Shown here: positions 48,986 to 60,583 of the stretch, piece by piece
Layout: every line of letters begins with the position of its first letter
How positions within the stretch are numbered: position 1 is the stretch's first letter
Assembly: GCF_030272615.1 (NCBI RefSeq)
Contig: NC_081410.1
Coordinates: 504,110,942 to 504,174,941, forward strand
Origin: Cryptomeria japonica
Taxonomy: Eukaryota > Streptophyta > Pinopsida > Cupressales > Cupressaceae
Length of the DNA: 64,000 nt
Reading direction: 5' to 3'
The notes under the pieces: model-generated
What the model saw: only the letters and a program-made list of their open reading frames with translations
The model's database searches: none
Told to the model about the DNA's origin: nothing
Made by a program: the position numbers and the translations under genes

Positions 48986-49342
48986 GATGATAAATACCAT
49001 TTTCTGCCTTAGGGTGAATTTATCGCTCGAATTGTTCTTGCCTCTTTTCTCAAAATCCCTTAGCGGTCTTCGAATGTTTGAAATCTCAGTGAAGTGAAAT
49101 GGAGCCAAAACCACAAATTTATAATGTTTATTTGCCATCTACCACATTTAATGTATGCAAGTTAAGTAGTCACTTAACATTATCTACCGGTATAGAAGTA
49201 ATTTCCAACTTCTCATCTCTAACCGAGGGAATAATAGCACATGTGTCATTAGATTGCCAAACCCTCAAAGAAACTTTCTTCAATTTGATGAAGAACTTCC
49301 TGCCAATGGAGCACTACTCTGTTCTACCGGTGGAGTAATACT

Positions 49343-50440
49343 CTATTCTGCCAGTGGAGTATTGATTGGTTCTACCGATGGAGTAATATTCCCAACATTT
49401 AGATTAGCTTTTATAATCCATTGTTTTGAGAATTCTTGCTTAACCTCTTCAACTTTTTCTTTACCTTTCAAGCTAGAATTTTTGTTGTTTGTCAATGATC
49501 CTTTACTTCTACAAAATTTTGCAATATGTCCAATTTTGTTACATGCATAACAAGTCACTTTATTCTTCTGAATAGCTTTGCTATAGCCTATGCTGGTTTG
49601 TGTTCTACATTGATTAGATAGGTTTCCAAATCTTCCACAAACATAACATCTCACATTCATTCTGTAATTTTCAGAGTTGTGACCAACTTTGTTGCATTTT
49701 GAACATTGACCGGTGGGTGTGTTGATATTCTGATAGTTTCTAGATCTACATTCATTTTCTCTATGACCATACTTATTACAATTAAAGCATTTTCCATTGA
49801 ATTTATAAGCATTAGGTTGCCTTACCAGTTTGCCATGATCCTGTGTGTTTGCAGTACTAGAGCTTTCACCAACTTCAAAGCCAACTCCAAAAGTGTCACC
49901 TTTAGGTTTTTGATTCTTCAACAAGTTACCAAGTTCCTCTGAGCTTTTCTTGAATTTTTCTTTATGTTGATTTGCAGTATCTATTTCTCTTTCTAATACT
50001 TTTTTTTACCTCATCAGTTCATTTGAGTCATTCTGAGTGTACATCAGATTTGTCCTTAACAAATCATTTTCATAGCTAAGTCTTGTGTTTTCATTTGCAG
50101 CATCACTTAGTCTTCTGGTCAAATCTTCTTCATTCTTCTTTCTATCTTCAATTTCTTTACAAGATCTCATAGTCATATCCTGCATCTCATTCTTTGTTGT
50201 CATGTTCTCTTGTTTCAGCTTGTTTATCATATCATTAAGAGATTCCTTTTCATCATTCTCATTTTGCATCTTTTCATAAAGTTCTCTTCTCTTGTTTCTT
50301 GAAGTGCCTGAATGATATCCTGAGCTGCTTTTAGATCATCTTCTAATTTGATATTTTTTAGTTTCTTTGCATCATAGTCTGAAAGAGCTGCTTCTAGTTG
50401 CTTCATCAGATTTTCATCTTTACCGGTTTCAAGATCTTCC
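49343..50440 (-). pseudogene. Gag-like coiled-coil / CCHC protein, element F
   Basis: Minus-strand reading from about 50440 gives a coiled coil (LEAALSDYDAKKLKNIKLED, frameshift near 50280, DLTRRLSDAANENTRLSYEN). A stop at about 50006 follows, and then a frame of 193 codons (49924-49343) with four knuckles: CFNCNKYGHRENEC, CSKCNKVGHNSENY (last Cys to Tyr), CYVCGRFGNLSNQC (His to Asn) and CYACNKIGHIAKFC. This copy shows the knuckles lost from C. A conserved tail, KEKVEEVKQEFSKQW, follows. Binding of element RNA is inferred from the knuckles. Confidence 0.8.
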
Positions 50441-50474
50441 TCAAGCTGTTAGGCTTTTGAAAATAGAGGACCAA

Positions 50475-50486
50475 GCTCTGATACCA
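50475..50486 (-). other. Primer-binding site, element F
   Basis: GCTCTGATACCA on the plus strand is the reverse of TGGTATCAGAGC, two bases inside the 5' LTR end at 50489. Confidence 0.9.
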
Positions 50487-50488
50487 AT

Positions 50489-51283
50489 TGTTAGGATTCC
50501 CACAGATACTGAGAGGGGGGGGTGAATCAGTATCTAACTGGTATATAGAATTTCTTAACTTAAAACATGTAGAGCATATTATAACAGTATACTATTATGC
50601 AAGAAATAATGCAATAAACAAAATTAACAATAACCACATGAAAAACACACCATAACACAATGATTTAACGAGGAAACCCGATGTGGGAAAAACCTTGGTG
50701 GGATTTGTGTCCCACAATATTCACTTACTATCCAATAAGAGAATATTACTTACAAGAGGGGCTTGCACATGTAGGAAGGCCAACTGCCTAGAGCTCACTG
50801 CTCAATGGGAAGTCTCACTAACTTACAATGATGGATTATACAAATCCAGTATCTTGTACTGCTTCAAAATAGCATCTATAATGCTAGATCCAATACTGGT
50901 TTCTGCTCTGCTTCTTACATAAACCCTTAACCTATATTTCACATAATAGGTCTGCCTAATATTTCTTCCTTTTCTTACTTTCTTCTTACAAAATGTCTAC
51001 AATGATCTCTCTTATATATAAGAGTCATTTTACAACTTGCCAAGTCAGCTTACAAAGTTTTTACAATAATAAATAAAATATAATATATCAAAAATCCCGT
51101 CGGCCTCTGTGCCGATATGCTTCCTTTCTCTATGCCGATGTCGGTGGTCTAAGTGCTGGTGTAGAGTGTAATCTGCTATTGCCAATGTAATGCCTTGTTG
51201 GTGCCATAGGATTGTAAGGTTTCCATCAATGACAAAACCTTCAATCACCTACAATGTCTCATTGGAGTGTGCATATGCCAACA
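50489..51283 (-). repeat. 5' LTR of element F
   Basis: It matches 44723-45520. Hairpin block at 50669-50698; palindromic TATA sequence at 51009-51024; the LTR start, read on the minus strand, is TGTTGGCATATGCAC. Confidence 0.92.
51009..51024 (-). promoter_or_regulatory. Palindromic TATA box in LTR F
   Basis: CTCTTATATATAAGAG is a perfect 16-base palindrome. The identical copy is at 45246-45261 in the 3' LTR. The TATATAA core is a likely promoter of element F. Confidence 0.65.
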
Positions 51284-51288
51284 AATCT

Positions 51289-51381
51289 GTTGTACCAGTT
51301 ATCTACTAAACTATTTAAAAGTTTGTTTACAGTATTTTTTGGCATACTAATTCACCCCCCCCTCCCTCTTAGTATTCATCA
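51289..51381 (+). repeat. 3' LTR of element E, last part
   Basis: It continues the LTR after F: GTTGTACCAGTTATCTACTA... to TATTCATCA, matching 38304-38392, with an extended C-run at about 51354-51362. Confidence 0.88.
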
Positions 51382-53278
51382 ATAACATATAGACATAGGG
51401 AATCATTGAGAGTGTTGATGTTCAAGTGGATGAGTATCCTAAAGTCTCAGGAGAAACCAATGAGGAGAAAAAAGATGAATAACCTTGCATTCTAATTTTG
51501 GAACCAAAACTGGTGAAGCTAGAAGCTAGTGAAGTGAATGCTATTGTACCGGTTCAACTAGAACAGGTAGATTCAGAAGAAGATGATGAGAGTGAATAAG
51601 AAGAACCTGAAGATAATGATCATGTCATTCCAAGGTATATGAGACTCAATCATAATCTTGACCAGATTATTGGAGATAAAGATGCTGGAGTATTAACCAG
51701 AAGAAGAATCAAAGATAATTCTTGCATTATCTCCACTATTGAGCCTAGGACTACTAAGGAAGAATTTGGAAATGATCACTAGATTAAAGCTATGGAGGAG
51801 GAGCTTGAACATATTGAGAAGAACAATACACGGACCCTAGTACCTAGACCAATGAATCAAAATGTGATAGGTACTAAATGGATATTCAAGAATAAACTTA
51901 ATGAAGATGGAGTAGTAGTCAGAAACAAAGCTAGACTAGTATGTAAAGGTTATGCACAGGAAGAAGGTGAAGACTATGGTGAGAAATTTGCACCAATTGC
52001 TAGATTGGAAGGTGTTAGGAATCTACTTGCATTTGCAGCATATAATGGATTCAAAGTATATCAAATGGATGCAAAATTAGCATTTCTAAATGGAATATTG
52101 GAAGAAGTATGCATTGAGAAGCCATATGGTTATGCTTTGACTGATGCAAAAGATATGGTGTGTAAATTGCACAAGGAACTATATGGTTTAAAGCACGCAC
52201 CAAGAGAATGGTATGAAAGATTACATTCACACCTGATGAATATATGTTTTTTAGAGAACTAGTAAAGACAACAATATATATCACAAATTTGAAGGAGATA
52301 AGATACTGGTTAGTGAAGTGTTTGTGGATGATATCATATTTGGAGGCAATGATGACATGAGTAATGACTTTACAAATGACATGAAAAGTGAATTTGAAAT
52401 GTCTCTAGTAGGAGAGATAATTCTTCATAGGTTTGCAAATTTAGCAGATGAAGAGTGGTATTTTCATCACACAATCTAAATATGTGAAAGAGGTATTGAA
52501 GACATTTGGAATGAGTGACTGTAAACCAGTTGGGACACCAATGGTAACAAGTTGTAAAATATCAAAGGAGGATGAATCCACATTTGTTGATGAAAAGGAG
52601 TATAGGTAAATGATAGGGAAATTGCATTATGTTGTTCATAGCAGACCAGATATTGCTCATGCAGTTTGTTTAGTTGCCATATTTTAGAAGAATCCAAAGG
52701 AGACACATTTGATAGCAACGAAGAGGATATTCAGATATTTGAAAGGTACTATTGACTATGGATTATGGTATCCATATGAAGGTAACTTTGATTTCAAGGT
52801 TTATACAGATGTCGAATGGGCAGGTAATGTTGATGATAGGAAGAGCACAACTGGTGGTGCATTCTTTCTTGGAGGAAGACTTGTTTCATGGAGCAGCAAG
52901 AAGTAGAGTTGTACATCACAATCCACTGCTGAAGCTGAGTATGTTGCAACATATATGAAGTGTACCCAAGCAATCTGGATGAAACCCATTCTGTAAGGAT
53001 TCAAGTTGAAGATTACAAAACCTATAAATATTTTATGTGACAATACCAGTAGAATAAATATTTCAAAGAACCCGGTGTTGCCTGCTAGAACCAAGAATAT
53101 TGAGCTGAAATATCATTTCTTGAGAGAGAAAGTGCTGAGTAAATATATGTTATTGGAGCATGTATCTACCAAGGAAAAGCTAGCATATATCTTTACTAAA
53201 CCTCTTCCTAAGACTACTTTTGAGTATCTTAGAGGACATCTAGGGGTTGTGCCCATACATGAGGTCAATAGAGCATGA
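51382..53278 (+). pseudogene. pol: Copia Pol, element H, C-terminal part (reverse transcriptase and RNase H)
   Basis: After the duplicated ATAAC the linker of pol continues (acidic stretch, stops at about 51479 and 51597). The reverse transcriptase follows: IKAMEEELEHIEKNNTRTLV, YQMDAKLAFLNGILEE, then after a stop at about 52260 FVDDIIFGGND in another frame. A frameshift near 52430 and stops near 52606 and 52685 precede the RNase H (YTDVEWAGNVDD, SSKK, stop near 52904, STAEAEYVA). A stop lies near 52996. The end is LRGHLGVVPIHEV and the final stop is at 53278. Confidence 0.87.
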
Positions 53279-53434
53279 TGTGGAATACATTAGTCCTGAA
53301 GCTAATTGAAGAATATTGAAGCGGGATTGGTGTAGAGTGGAGTTATTCCATAGGGGGAGAATCAAGTTGTAGGTTGATGTTGCAGAATAGTGAAGTATGA
53401 CACTGCATGTTTTACTTTCACTTTGGAATTGTTG

Positions 53435-53639
53435 TCAAAGCGGGAGAAGAACTATATGATTATGGGGAGAAGAATTGTATGACTGAAAGAGAGAAGATCT
53501 ATATCCAGTTACCAGTTGAAGACATGGAGACTCAGTTGAAGGAGAATACATGGTAAAATGTAAACCAAGATTCCTATTCACAATCATAACAATCAAGGGT
53601 ATTGATACTTGTATTGCCATCAATGCAAAAGGGGGAGAT
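53435..53639 (+). other. Twin polypurine tracts of element H
   Basis: GTCAAAGCGGGAGAAG near 53434-53449 and AAAAGGGGGAGAT at about 53627-53639, the second next to the 3' LTR. Confidence 0.75.
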
Positions 53640-55756
53640 TGTTGGAACTTGCATAAAGATTGCATTGATGAACATTGGTATTACTAGAGAATAAGTGAGA
53701 TCAACCGGTAAACCCTACATGTTGATATGCTAAACCCTAACTGATGGAGCTTTGTGAATTGGTTGTATTGGTTTATGATCAAATGATGAGTGGTAATTGT
53801 AGACACCTAAAATTGTCTTGTCTAATTAAATAAATATCTTTATTTTTTTAAATTACTTTAGCCTAATTCTTCTATTAACTGAATAAATCTTTATTTATTT
53901 AATTAATTCATTTATCCTCTTCTAGCCTTATTTCTCATTTAAATAAATAAATTTATTTATTTAAATTATCCCTTTCCTAAATTAAATAAATATTGTATTT
54001 ATTTAATTGATCCCACTTCCTCTATTAATTAAATAAATCTTTATTTATTTAATTAATTCATTAGCCTTTTTCTATCCATGACACATGTCATTCGTCTCTT
54101 AATTCCTACACTACCTACCCTCTCATTATTTTCTTATTTCTTCTACCTACCCTCTAATCATAGCCAACCATTTGTCTTTTACACCTCTTAATGTTATCCC
54201 TCCATTTCTTATAGTGTCTTCTATATAAGGAGATGCTTCTTTCATTATCAACCCTATTCAATCCTAATCATTCTAATCATTCTATTCAACTACGCATTCA
54301 AACTTTCATATGCGATCAAGTCTACTTGCAACCACATTTCCATTTTTTGTTGAGCTCTTGTGCACACATAAAATCTGAGAGCAACTATATCAAGCAAGAT
54401 CAATGGAGATAAGAAGAATGGAGATTCAAAGCCTATTGGACATGTGATGGTATAATATTTGTGATTTTATTTGATTTGCATTGTCTTAGGTAATCTTCAT
54501 ATGTTGTGGTGGATCTTTGTTGTTGTTAGGCTAGGGTTTTGTGGTTGAATCTATTTAGTCTTTCAACATTGTTTATCCACTTTTACCATAAATAGTAATG
54601 ATTATTCCATGTATGCATGTTATATGAGAAGAGTTTCAAATGGTTTTTGGCATATAGAGATAACATTTTTATCTTGAGAATGTGCAAGTTCATTGCATGT
54701 AATGGAAACCACGTGATGAGTTACAAAGTTCGATGAAGTGGTGATCAAGGAGTGATCGCGGTTGTCTTGAATAATATGCAATGATTTCTATGTAATCCAA
54801 GAGTCACACTTGAACTGATTTGTTTGTAATCTCTATGAGATCTTAGGTTTGTGATGTGTTACCGACCTATTGTTTTGTTTATAAGGTTGATGAATTATTT
54901 TGTTGTAGTGTTGGCAATTTTGGTCGAATATAAGAGTGATTGGTTACCAAAGCAGATGATGTATCTGCAGTATGTGTAAAGGTAGATAGTAGCATGAAAA
55001 GGATCTGATCAAGCAGAGTATTGTTATTTACCATATCAACAAACCTCTGTTGTTCTCTAACAATTACAATAGTCAAATCCCTTAACTGGGTAAGCTCTCA
55101 TAAGCATAGTGTTATCTAAATCCTCTAACCATGTGATCCGTTAGCTTGGATTTCAAATCCTCTACCAAGGTTACTCCTAACAAGGTATTTCTTCTAATAG
55201 GTCATTATAGTCAATCCCTTAACCGGGTGGTACCTAATAGGATTTGTTCTTAAAAGTTCTTATTGTAAAGCTTTAACAGGCTTGGCTGCTAATAGGGAGA
55301 ACTTTAGAAGAGTTTAGAATACTTGTGGGTATTCATCCTCACCATGGTTTTTCCCATTTGGGTTTCCATGTCTAAATCATTGTGTCAAGTGGTGAATGTT
55401 CTTGTGGTTATGTTTGATATGGATAATTTTCTTAACAACTAAATCCACTTAGATATGATATGATGATCGACAAAAAAATGAAATATGTTTTTACTTTTGT
55501 CAGTAAAGTATTTAGATGTTTTGGTTAAAAGGTGTGTGATTTTCAGGGTTGTTTTATCATTATTCTGTTATGACAGTCAACCGGTTTACTTGATAGTGAT
55601 ATTACAATTTCTAGTTCAGTGTTTGAACCAGTCAGTTATGACTTTGTCTTGAAAGGTTGTTTTTGTTTGGTGAAAAGTTTATGTCAGTTTTCTATCTACT
55701 AATTCACTCCCCCTCTTAGTAGTTGACCGGATCCTTATTGATTCATCATAACATTA
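53640..55756 (+). repeat. 3' LTR of element H, interrupted by solo LTR G
   Basis: It matches 33549-34946 on both sides of G (53798-54594). It ends ACATTA where the 5' LTR has CCATCA. TTTATAAGG recurs near 54880, the CTAACAAGG-like array at about 55070-55310 and the hairpin block at 55343-55370 (CATGG...CCATG). Confidence 0.9.
53798..54594 (+). repeat. Solo LTR G (probably gypsy type)
   Basis: A 797-base insert starting TGTAGACACCTAAAATTGTC and ending ACCATAAATA, flanked by perfect GTAAT duplications (53793-53797, 54595-54599). It has several ATTAAATAAAT repeats (53815-54060) and a TATA box, CTATATAAGG, at 54221-54230. No internal region. The orientation is taken from the TATA box. The terminal TA was probably CA. 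Confidence 0.82.
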
Positions 55757-56240
55757 GATGAAACATACCTTATTAGACTCTTTTCTCATAGTCTTGAAAT
55801 AAGTGCCATGGAATGATTCTCCAGATTACCTCCAACAATCAAATCTTTCTAAGAACTGGCTAATAAGTTCATTTCACATTATGCTTACAATTGCGAACAT
55901 GAGGTATCCATGATGGATCTCTTCAACAAAAAACAAAAATAAGGAGAACCTTTTGTATCATTTTTGCAAAGATGGAGACATTTAACAAAAAGAACACCTT
56001 ATGGCATTCCCGATAAGAAACTTGTTGACCTCTTTTATCGCAACTTAAACAAGGAAATTGGAAGAGAACTTCATATCAAGTGTTTAGACTCCTTTGAGGA
56101 AGTAATAGACTTGGGATGTCTAATTGAACAAACCTTTATCAATGATAGTACTATAAAGATAAATGATAATAAAGATCACAAAGCAAATTCAAACAATGAC
56201 ACCCTTTTTGGCTCGAAACAAGAATATGGTTAATGATGGA
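55757..56240 (+). pseudogene. gag: Gypsy Gag, C-terminal part, element I
   Basis: Continuation of the gag cut by H: ETYLIRLFSHSLEISAMEW (the last Trp now TGA), FSRLPPTIKSF, KFISHYAYN, then after a stop near 55940 FVSFLQRWRHLTKRTPYGIP and LVDLFYRNLNKEIGRELHIK. This is the retrotransposon Gag domain of gypsy elements. Stop near 56231. Confidence 0.82.
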
Positions 56241-57981
56241 TTTGTTGACGCAAAAAATAATAAAACATCATCATCTATCTACAACCTTAAGGGCTCATCC
56301 TCAGACAAAGGAAAATAAAAACAAAGAAGCTTCCCTAAATGAAATTTTACACCATTGGGGCAATCGCTTGAATCAACATTGAAAGAATTCCTTGAAAACA
56401 ATCTTATAACATTGCCAAAGATAAGGGAATAAAATCCTCAAGTTAAACCCTCATGGTGGAATGATGATCACTTTTGCAACTACCATATATACAAGGCTCA
56501 TAAGACTAACAGTTGTAATAAACTTTGACATGTGATACAAGACCTTCTCGATGAGGGAAAAATTTTGGTTCATGGACATACTCCTTCCAGTAACTGATCA
56601 TGAGATATTCAAAAATCCTTTCCCTAAGCATGACAAGGATAAAGGGAAGGCCCCAAAATATAGTGATGGCGTGAATTATACCAATGCTAAATATGAATAT
56701 ATCATAAAAAACATCAATGAAGTTGATAATCATGAGAATACCTTCATTATAAAGGGAAAAGAAACTAATTGTAATGTTACCACCCACAGAGAAACTTTTA
56801 TCCTTAAGGTCCCTAACTGTAAACCCATTGCATCATCTTTGCAATACAACCTTATAGAGCATTAATGGAAGACACCCGCATAGATTTCTATACTTGAGTT
56901 GCTACGCTTATCTCCTAAGAATAAAGCTATCCTTGATAAAGTTCTTACTACCACTACCATGCCTACAAACCTACATGTAGATCAATTTCAAGCTATGGTG
57001 GGACATATCGCCTCCCCTCATATCCTCACTTTCACTAAAAATGAAGACTCATCCATGCAACAACCCCATAATGCACCCTTACATATTGAGGTCCTTGTCC
57101 ATAGATTTAAGATCGAGCAATTTATGATAGATGAAATATCAGGTCTAAATATTTGTACTTTGAAATTGATTAGAGAGCTTGGGTCTGATGAAAATATAGT
57201 TGATCCAAAGAAAAATATTACAATAAAGGCACATGATGAAGAGGAACGCTCATCTAAGGGATCAGTTACCATGCCTATTAAAGTGGGACCTATGGTGAAG
57301 GATGTCGTTTTCCAAGTTCTTGATGTCCCCTTGACCTATAACATTCTCCTCAGAAGTCCTTGGATCCATGCAATGCAAGTTGTACCTTCTACCTACCATC
57401 AATGTATCAAATCTCTGCATAATGGTATAAAAGTAACTATACCAGAAAATCCAAACCCTTTTATGTATTGCAACAATTTGAGTTCTAAGACTAAATCTAT
57501 CATTCCTAGTAACTGTGAAGCACCTCCTTCCCAATCATACATTGATCCTGAATCCTTAAAAGTATCCACTTCCAAATCCAATGAAGCTGAGATTAGAATA
57601 AAAGTAAAAGACCATGAAGTAGGGGAACATTCTATGAGTCGTTCTCTCTGCATTGGAAATCTACCTTTGTCCCCTCACATTTATGGAAAACCACAAATGA
57701 CTGAGACCACATCGGACACCACTACTATAGTCTATAAACCTACTGTTTTTACAAAATGGGGAGCTTTATATGATGAAATGGAAGAAGAGGACCTCTTGAG
57801 ATGGTTATATAAAGATGAAGATATAGAGAAAGAGCAAATTGTAGAACCTGAAGTCAAAATACCAGCTGAGCAATATGGAAAGGGATTGAAGATAATGAAA
57901 AGATATGGCTATGATGGTCACAATCCTCTTGGTTTATACAAACAAGGTATACTTGAACTGGATGTAAGGTTCCTAGTCTAG
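56241..57981 (+). pseudogene. Gypsy protease region with G-patch, element I
   Basis: The first part is degraded; it includes FCNYHIYKAHKTNSC near 56470-56515, a decayed knuckle-like motif, followed by IQDLLDEGKILVHGH. From 56899 a frame of 360 codons is open. It contains a region typical of gypsy aspartic proteases (VVFQVLDVPLTYNILLRSPWIHAMQ, roughly residues 135-158). The catalytic DTG-like motif is not obvious. Near the end (about 57865-57965) comes a G-patch, YGKGLKIMKRYGYDGHNPLG, as found in Tat-like plant elements. It lies between gag and reverse transcriptase as expected. Confidence 0.72.
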
Positions 57982-58008
57982 GGTATGATACACATAAAGA
58001 TAAGACCT

Positions 58009-58780
58009 TGAGTAGTAAGGGTAACTCGATTGAGGTAGGGCAGTCTTCTAATGAAACACAGACTGACGAGGAAGGTGTCATCAATGACTTTGATGATTTT
58101 ATTGATATATATGACTACGATTCTATTTTTACCCTTGAGCCTATTCATAACCTTGAACCTAATCATGATCCATTTACCTCTTGTTCACCCACAACTTATT
58201 GATTGGGATCATGAGGGAAAACCCCAGTTAGATGTTTTTCAAAATGATGAGGAAATCATAAACTTTCTTGGGGCACGAAGTGTTTACCCCTTGGAGATGA
58301 TAGGGTTGGATTCACAATAGAACTCAATAATGCAGCTTACTTTGGAGAAGGTGCCAAACCTTTCAGTTGCAAAATTATGGAAAATATCAGTAGGTCTTCT
58401 AGTGAAAACCATTTTGAGGTGCTATTAGAACCCAAAAGAGTAAAAATAAAGGACATATCTAAAGGTGAAAACCTCTCTGAGGTGCCTAAGGATGGAAGGC
58501 TTGACACACTTCCCCTAGAATTATACCATGATAAGTCATCTATGTTAGTGGAAAAGACAATACCAACAAACTTGGGCATATAAGAGAAACCAAAGAATAT
58601 GCATCTAGCCTAATCATTGACCCCTAAAGAGAGAATAGAGCATATCCAGTTTTACAAGGAAAGAAAGGTTAATTTTGCATGATCCTATGCAGACATACCC
58701 GGACTTGACCCTGATTTAGTTATGCATCACTTTTCTTTACCAACAAGGATAAAACTTGTCAAACAAAAATTGAGAAAAAT
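58009..58780 (+). pseudogene. Spacer region between protease and reverse transcriptase, element I
   Basis: Short open pieces (for example an acidic one at 58008-58202) and many stops. Near 58620-58790 one frame reads TPKERIEHIQFYKERKVNFA and LDPDLVMHHFSLPTRIKLVK, the usual lead-in to gypsy reverse transcriptase. Confidence 0.55.
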
Positions 58781-60330
58781 GTACTCTCATGTGGCAGTAT
58801 TGGTAAAGGAAGAATTATAAAATTTGTTAGATGCTGGATTTATAAGACCTGTTTACTATGCTGAATGGATTTCACACATGGTACCAGTTTCAAAACCTGA
58901 TGAGAGTGTCTGTGTTTGCACAAATTTCAGAGATTTAAATAAAGCATGTCTTAAAGATGACTTCCCACTTCCAAATATTGACTTGATAGTGGATGCCACT
59001 TCAGGATACAAGATGTTATCCCTCATGGATGGGTTCTCGTGCTATAATCAAATCAAAATTGCTCTTTAAGACCAAATCAAAACACCATTCACTTGTCCTT
59101 CAAGAACTTTTTGTTGGAATGTCATGCCCTTTGGATTGAAGAATGCCAAAGCTACTTCTCAATGCGCAATGACCACTATATTTCATGACATGATGCATAT
59201 ATATTTGGAAGATTATGTAGATGACTTGCTTGGAAAATATTACACTAGGAAGGGACATTTAGAAATCATGGACAAAATATTTAGAAGGTTGGAAAAATAT
59301 AAATTTCGATTGAATCCAAAGAAATGTGTCTTTGGGGTAATCTTCGGTAAACTCTTTGGATATATTATCTCATCTAAGGGAATTGAAGTTGATCTTGAAA
59401 AAGTAAAACCCATATTTGAGATGCCACCACCAAGGAATATCTATCAGTTGAGATCTTTACAAGGGAAACTCCAATCTATTTGTCCCTTTATAGCACAACT
59501 GGTAGATAAGTGTCAACCATTTCAGCACCTGCTACATAAAAATGTTTCATTCAGATGGGATGAAAAATGTGAACAAGATTTTCAATAGATCAAAGAATAC
59601 CTAATGTCAATACCAGTGTTAGTACCTCCCATAGATGACAATCCTCTACTACTATATATATCCACAACTACCACAGCACTAGGGGCACTTTTGGCTCAAC
59701 ATGACTTTGAAGGAAACAAACGTGCAATATATTAGAGCAGTCGTACCCTAGTGGGATATGAGTTTAATTATATTCCTATTGAGAGAGTGTGTCTTGTTAT
59801 AGTTTTTTCCTTATAGAAACTACAACATTACATGCTTACACACCAAACAAAGCTCATTGCAAAAATCAATCCACTTAAATATCTTCTGAGTAAAGAACCT
59901 CTTACAGGACAACTGGCTAAATGGGTCATGATTCTTAGTGAGTTTGACATTGAGTATGTAGAAATAAAAGAAATAAAAGGACAAGCTATAGAAGATCAAC
60001 TCGTTGATGCTCCTATCACATATGATCATCCACTTATTACAAAGTTACCTGATGAGTCAATCTTCAACATGGAATTTTCAAATATCTGGACTCTATATTT
60101 TGATGGCTCCTTCACAAATGGTGGCTCTGGTGTTGGCATTCTCTTCATCACACCACAAGGGATTGCATTTTAAAGGATTATAAAATATAATTTCCTTGTA
60201 CCAACAATATTACAGAATATGAAGCATTACTTTTTGGACTCTGTATGGATGTACAATGGAAAATTTAAGATTTGTGTGTTCTCGGTGACTCCCAGTTAGT
60301 GATCAGACAGGTTAATGATGATTATAAAAT
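58781..60330 (+). pseudogene. pol: Gypsy reverse transcriptase with two RNase H regions, element I
   Basis: The reverse transcriptase shows LLDAGFIRPVYYAEWISHMV, NFRDLNKACLKDDFPLPNID, LSLMDGFSCYNQIKI, then MPFGLKNAKATSQCAM and YVDDLLGKY (near 59215), with GKLQSICPFIAQL beyond. The first RNase H covers about 59590-59950 with ALGALLAQHD and TGQLAKWVMILSEFDIEYV. A second RNase H-like start, LYFDGSFTNGGSGVGIL, follows at about 60090-60140. Stops lie near 58818, 59067, 59586, 59733, 59813 and 60171, with a frameshift near 60180-60270. The second RNase H continues in another frame (VLGDSQLVIRQVN, 60272-60583). Tandem RNase H regions point to the Tat lineage. It is non-functional. Confidence 0.82.
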
Positions 60331-60583
60331 AAAAGATGAAAAGCTTATGTCATACAAGAGAATGGTGGATGATTTCAAGGCCTACTTTACCACAATCACA
60401 TTTGACCAAATTCCTCAGGATAACAATAAAGTAGCTAATGCAATGGCTATAATTGCCTCCCTTGTAATAATGCCAAGTAACACTGAATACTGTGAGTTCT
60501 TGGTTGAACCTCTCTTGGAGCCTGCCTACAATGTACCACATACTGAAATGATATGTCTCATCATTGGTCCTAATTCAAACTAG

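Larger units (their letters stand above)
44723..51283 (-). mobile_element. Non-autonomous copia-like element F (minus strand), same family as C
   Basis: A complete 6,561-base element read on the minus strand. LTRs of 795 and 798 bases, primer site, gag-like gene, ORF2 and polypurine tract are all present, but no pol. Perfect duplications AATCT (44718-44722 and 51284-51288) lie within the 3' LTR of E. Over the first ~390 aligned bases of the LTRs I count about 26 differences by hand. It is nested deepest and so is the youngest insertion of this nest. Confidence 0.93.
37224..51381 (+). mobile_element. Non-autonomous copia-like element E (diverged relative of C and F), with F inserted in its 3' LTR
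   Basis: The 5' LTR (37224-38392) and 3' LTR (43638-44722 plus 51289-51381) enclose a gag-like zinc-knuckle gene and a long ORF2. No pol domains are present. Duplications GTAAC (37219-37223) and ATAAC (51382-51386) lie in the pol of H. Without F the element is about 7.6 kb. Its LTRs resemble those of H more than those of C and F, yet its genes match those of C and F. Confidence 0.87.
33549..55756 (+). mobile_element. Ty1/copia retrotransposon H, inserted in gag of I and split by E
   Basis: The LTRs at 33549-34946 and 53640-55756 (the latter enlarged by solo LTR G) frame a copia gag-pol. Element E (37224-51381) sits between integrase and reverse transcriptase. Duplications GACGA (33544-33548) and GATGA (55757-55761), one C-to-T change, flank it inside the gypsy gag. 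Confidence 0.9.

Noticed and set aside
49099-49550. Plus-strand open frames across the F gag-like tail
   Set aside because: Antisense shadows of minus-strand coding sequence.
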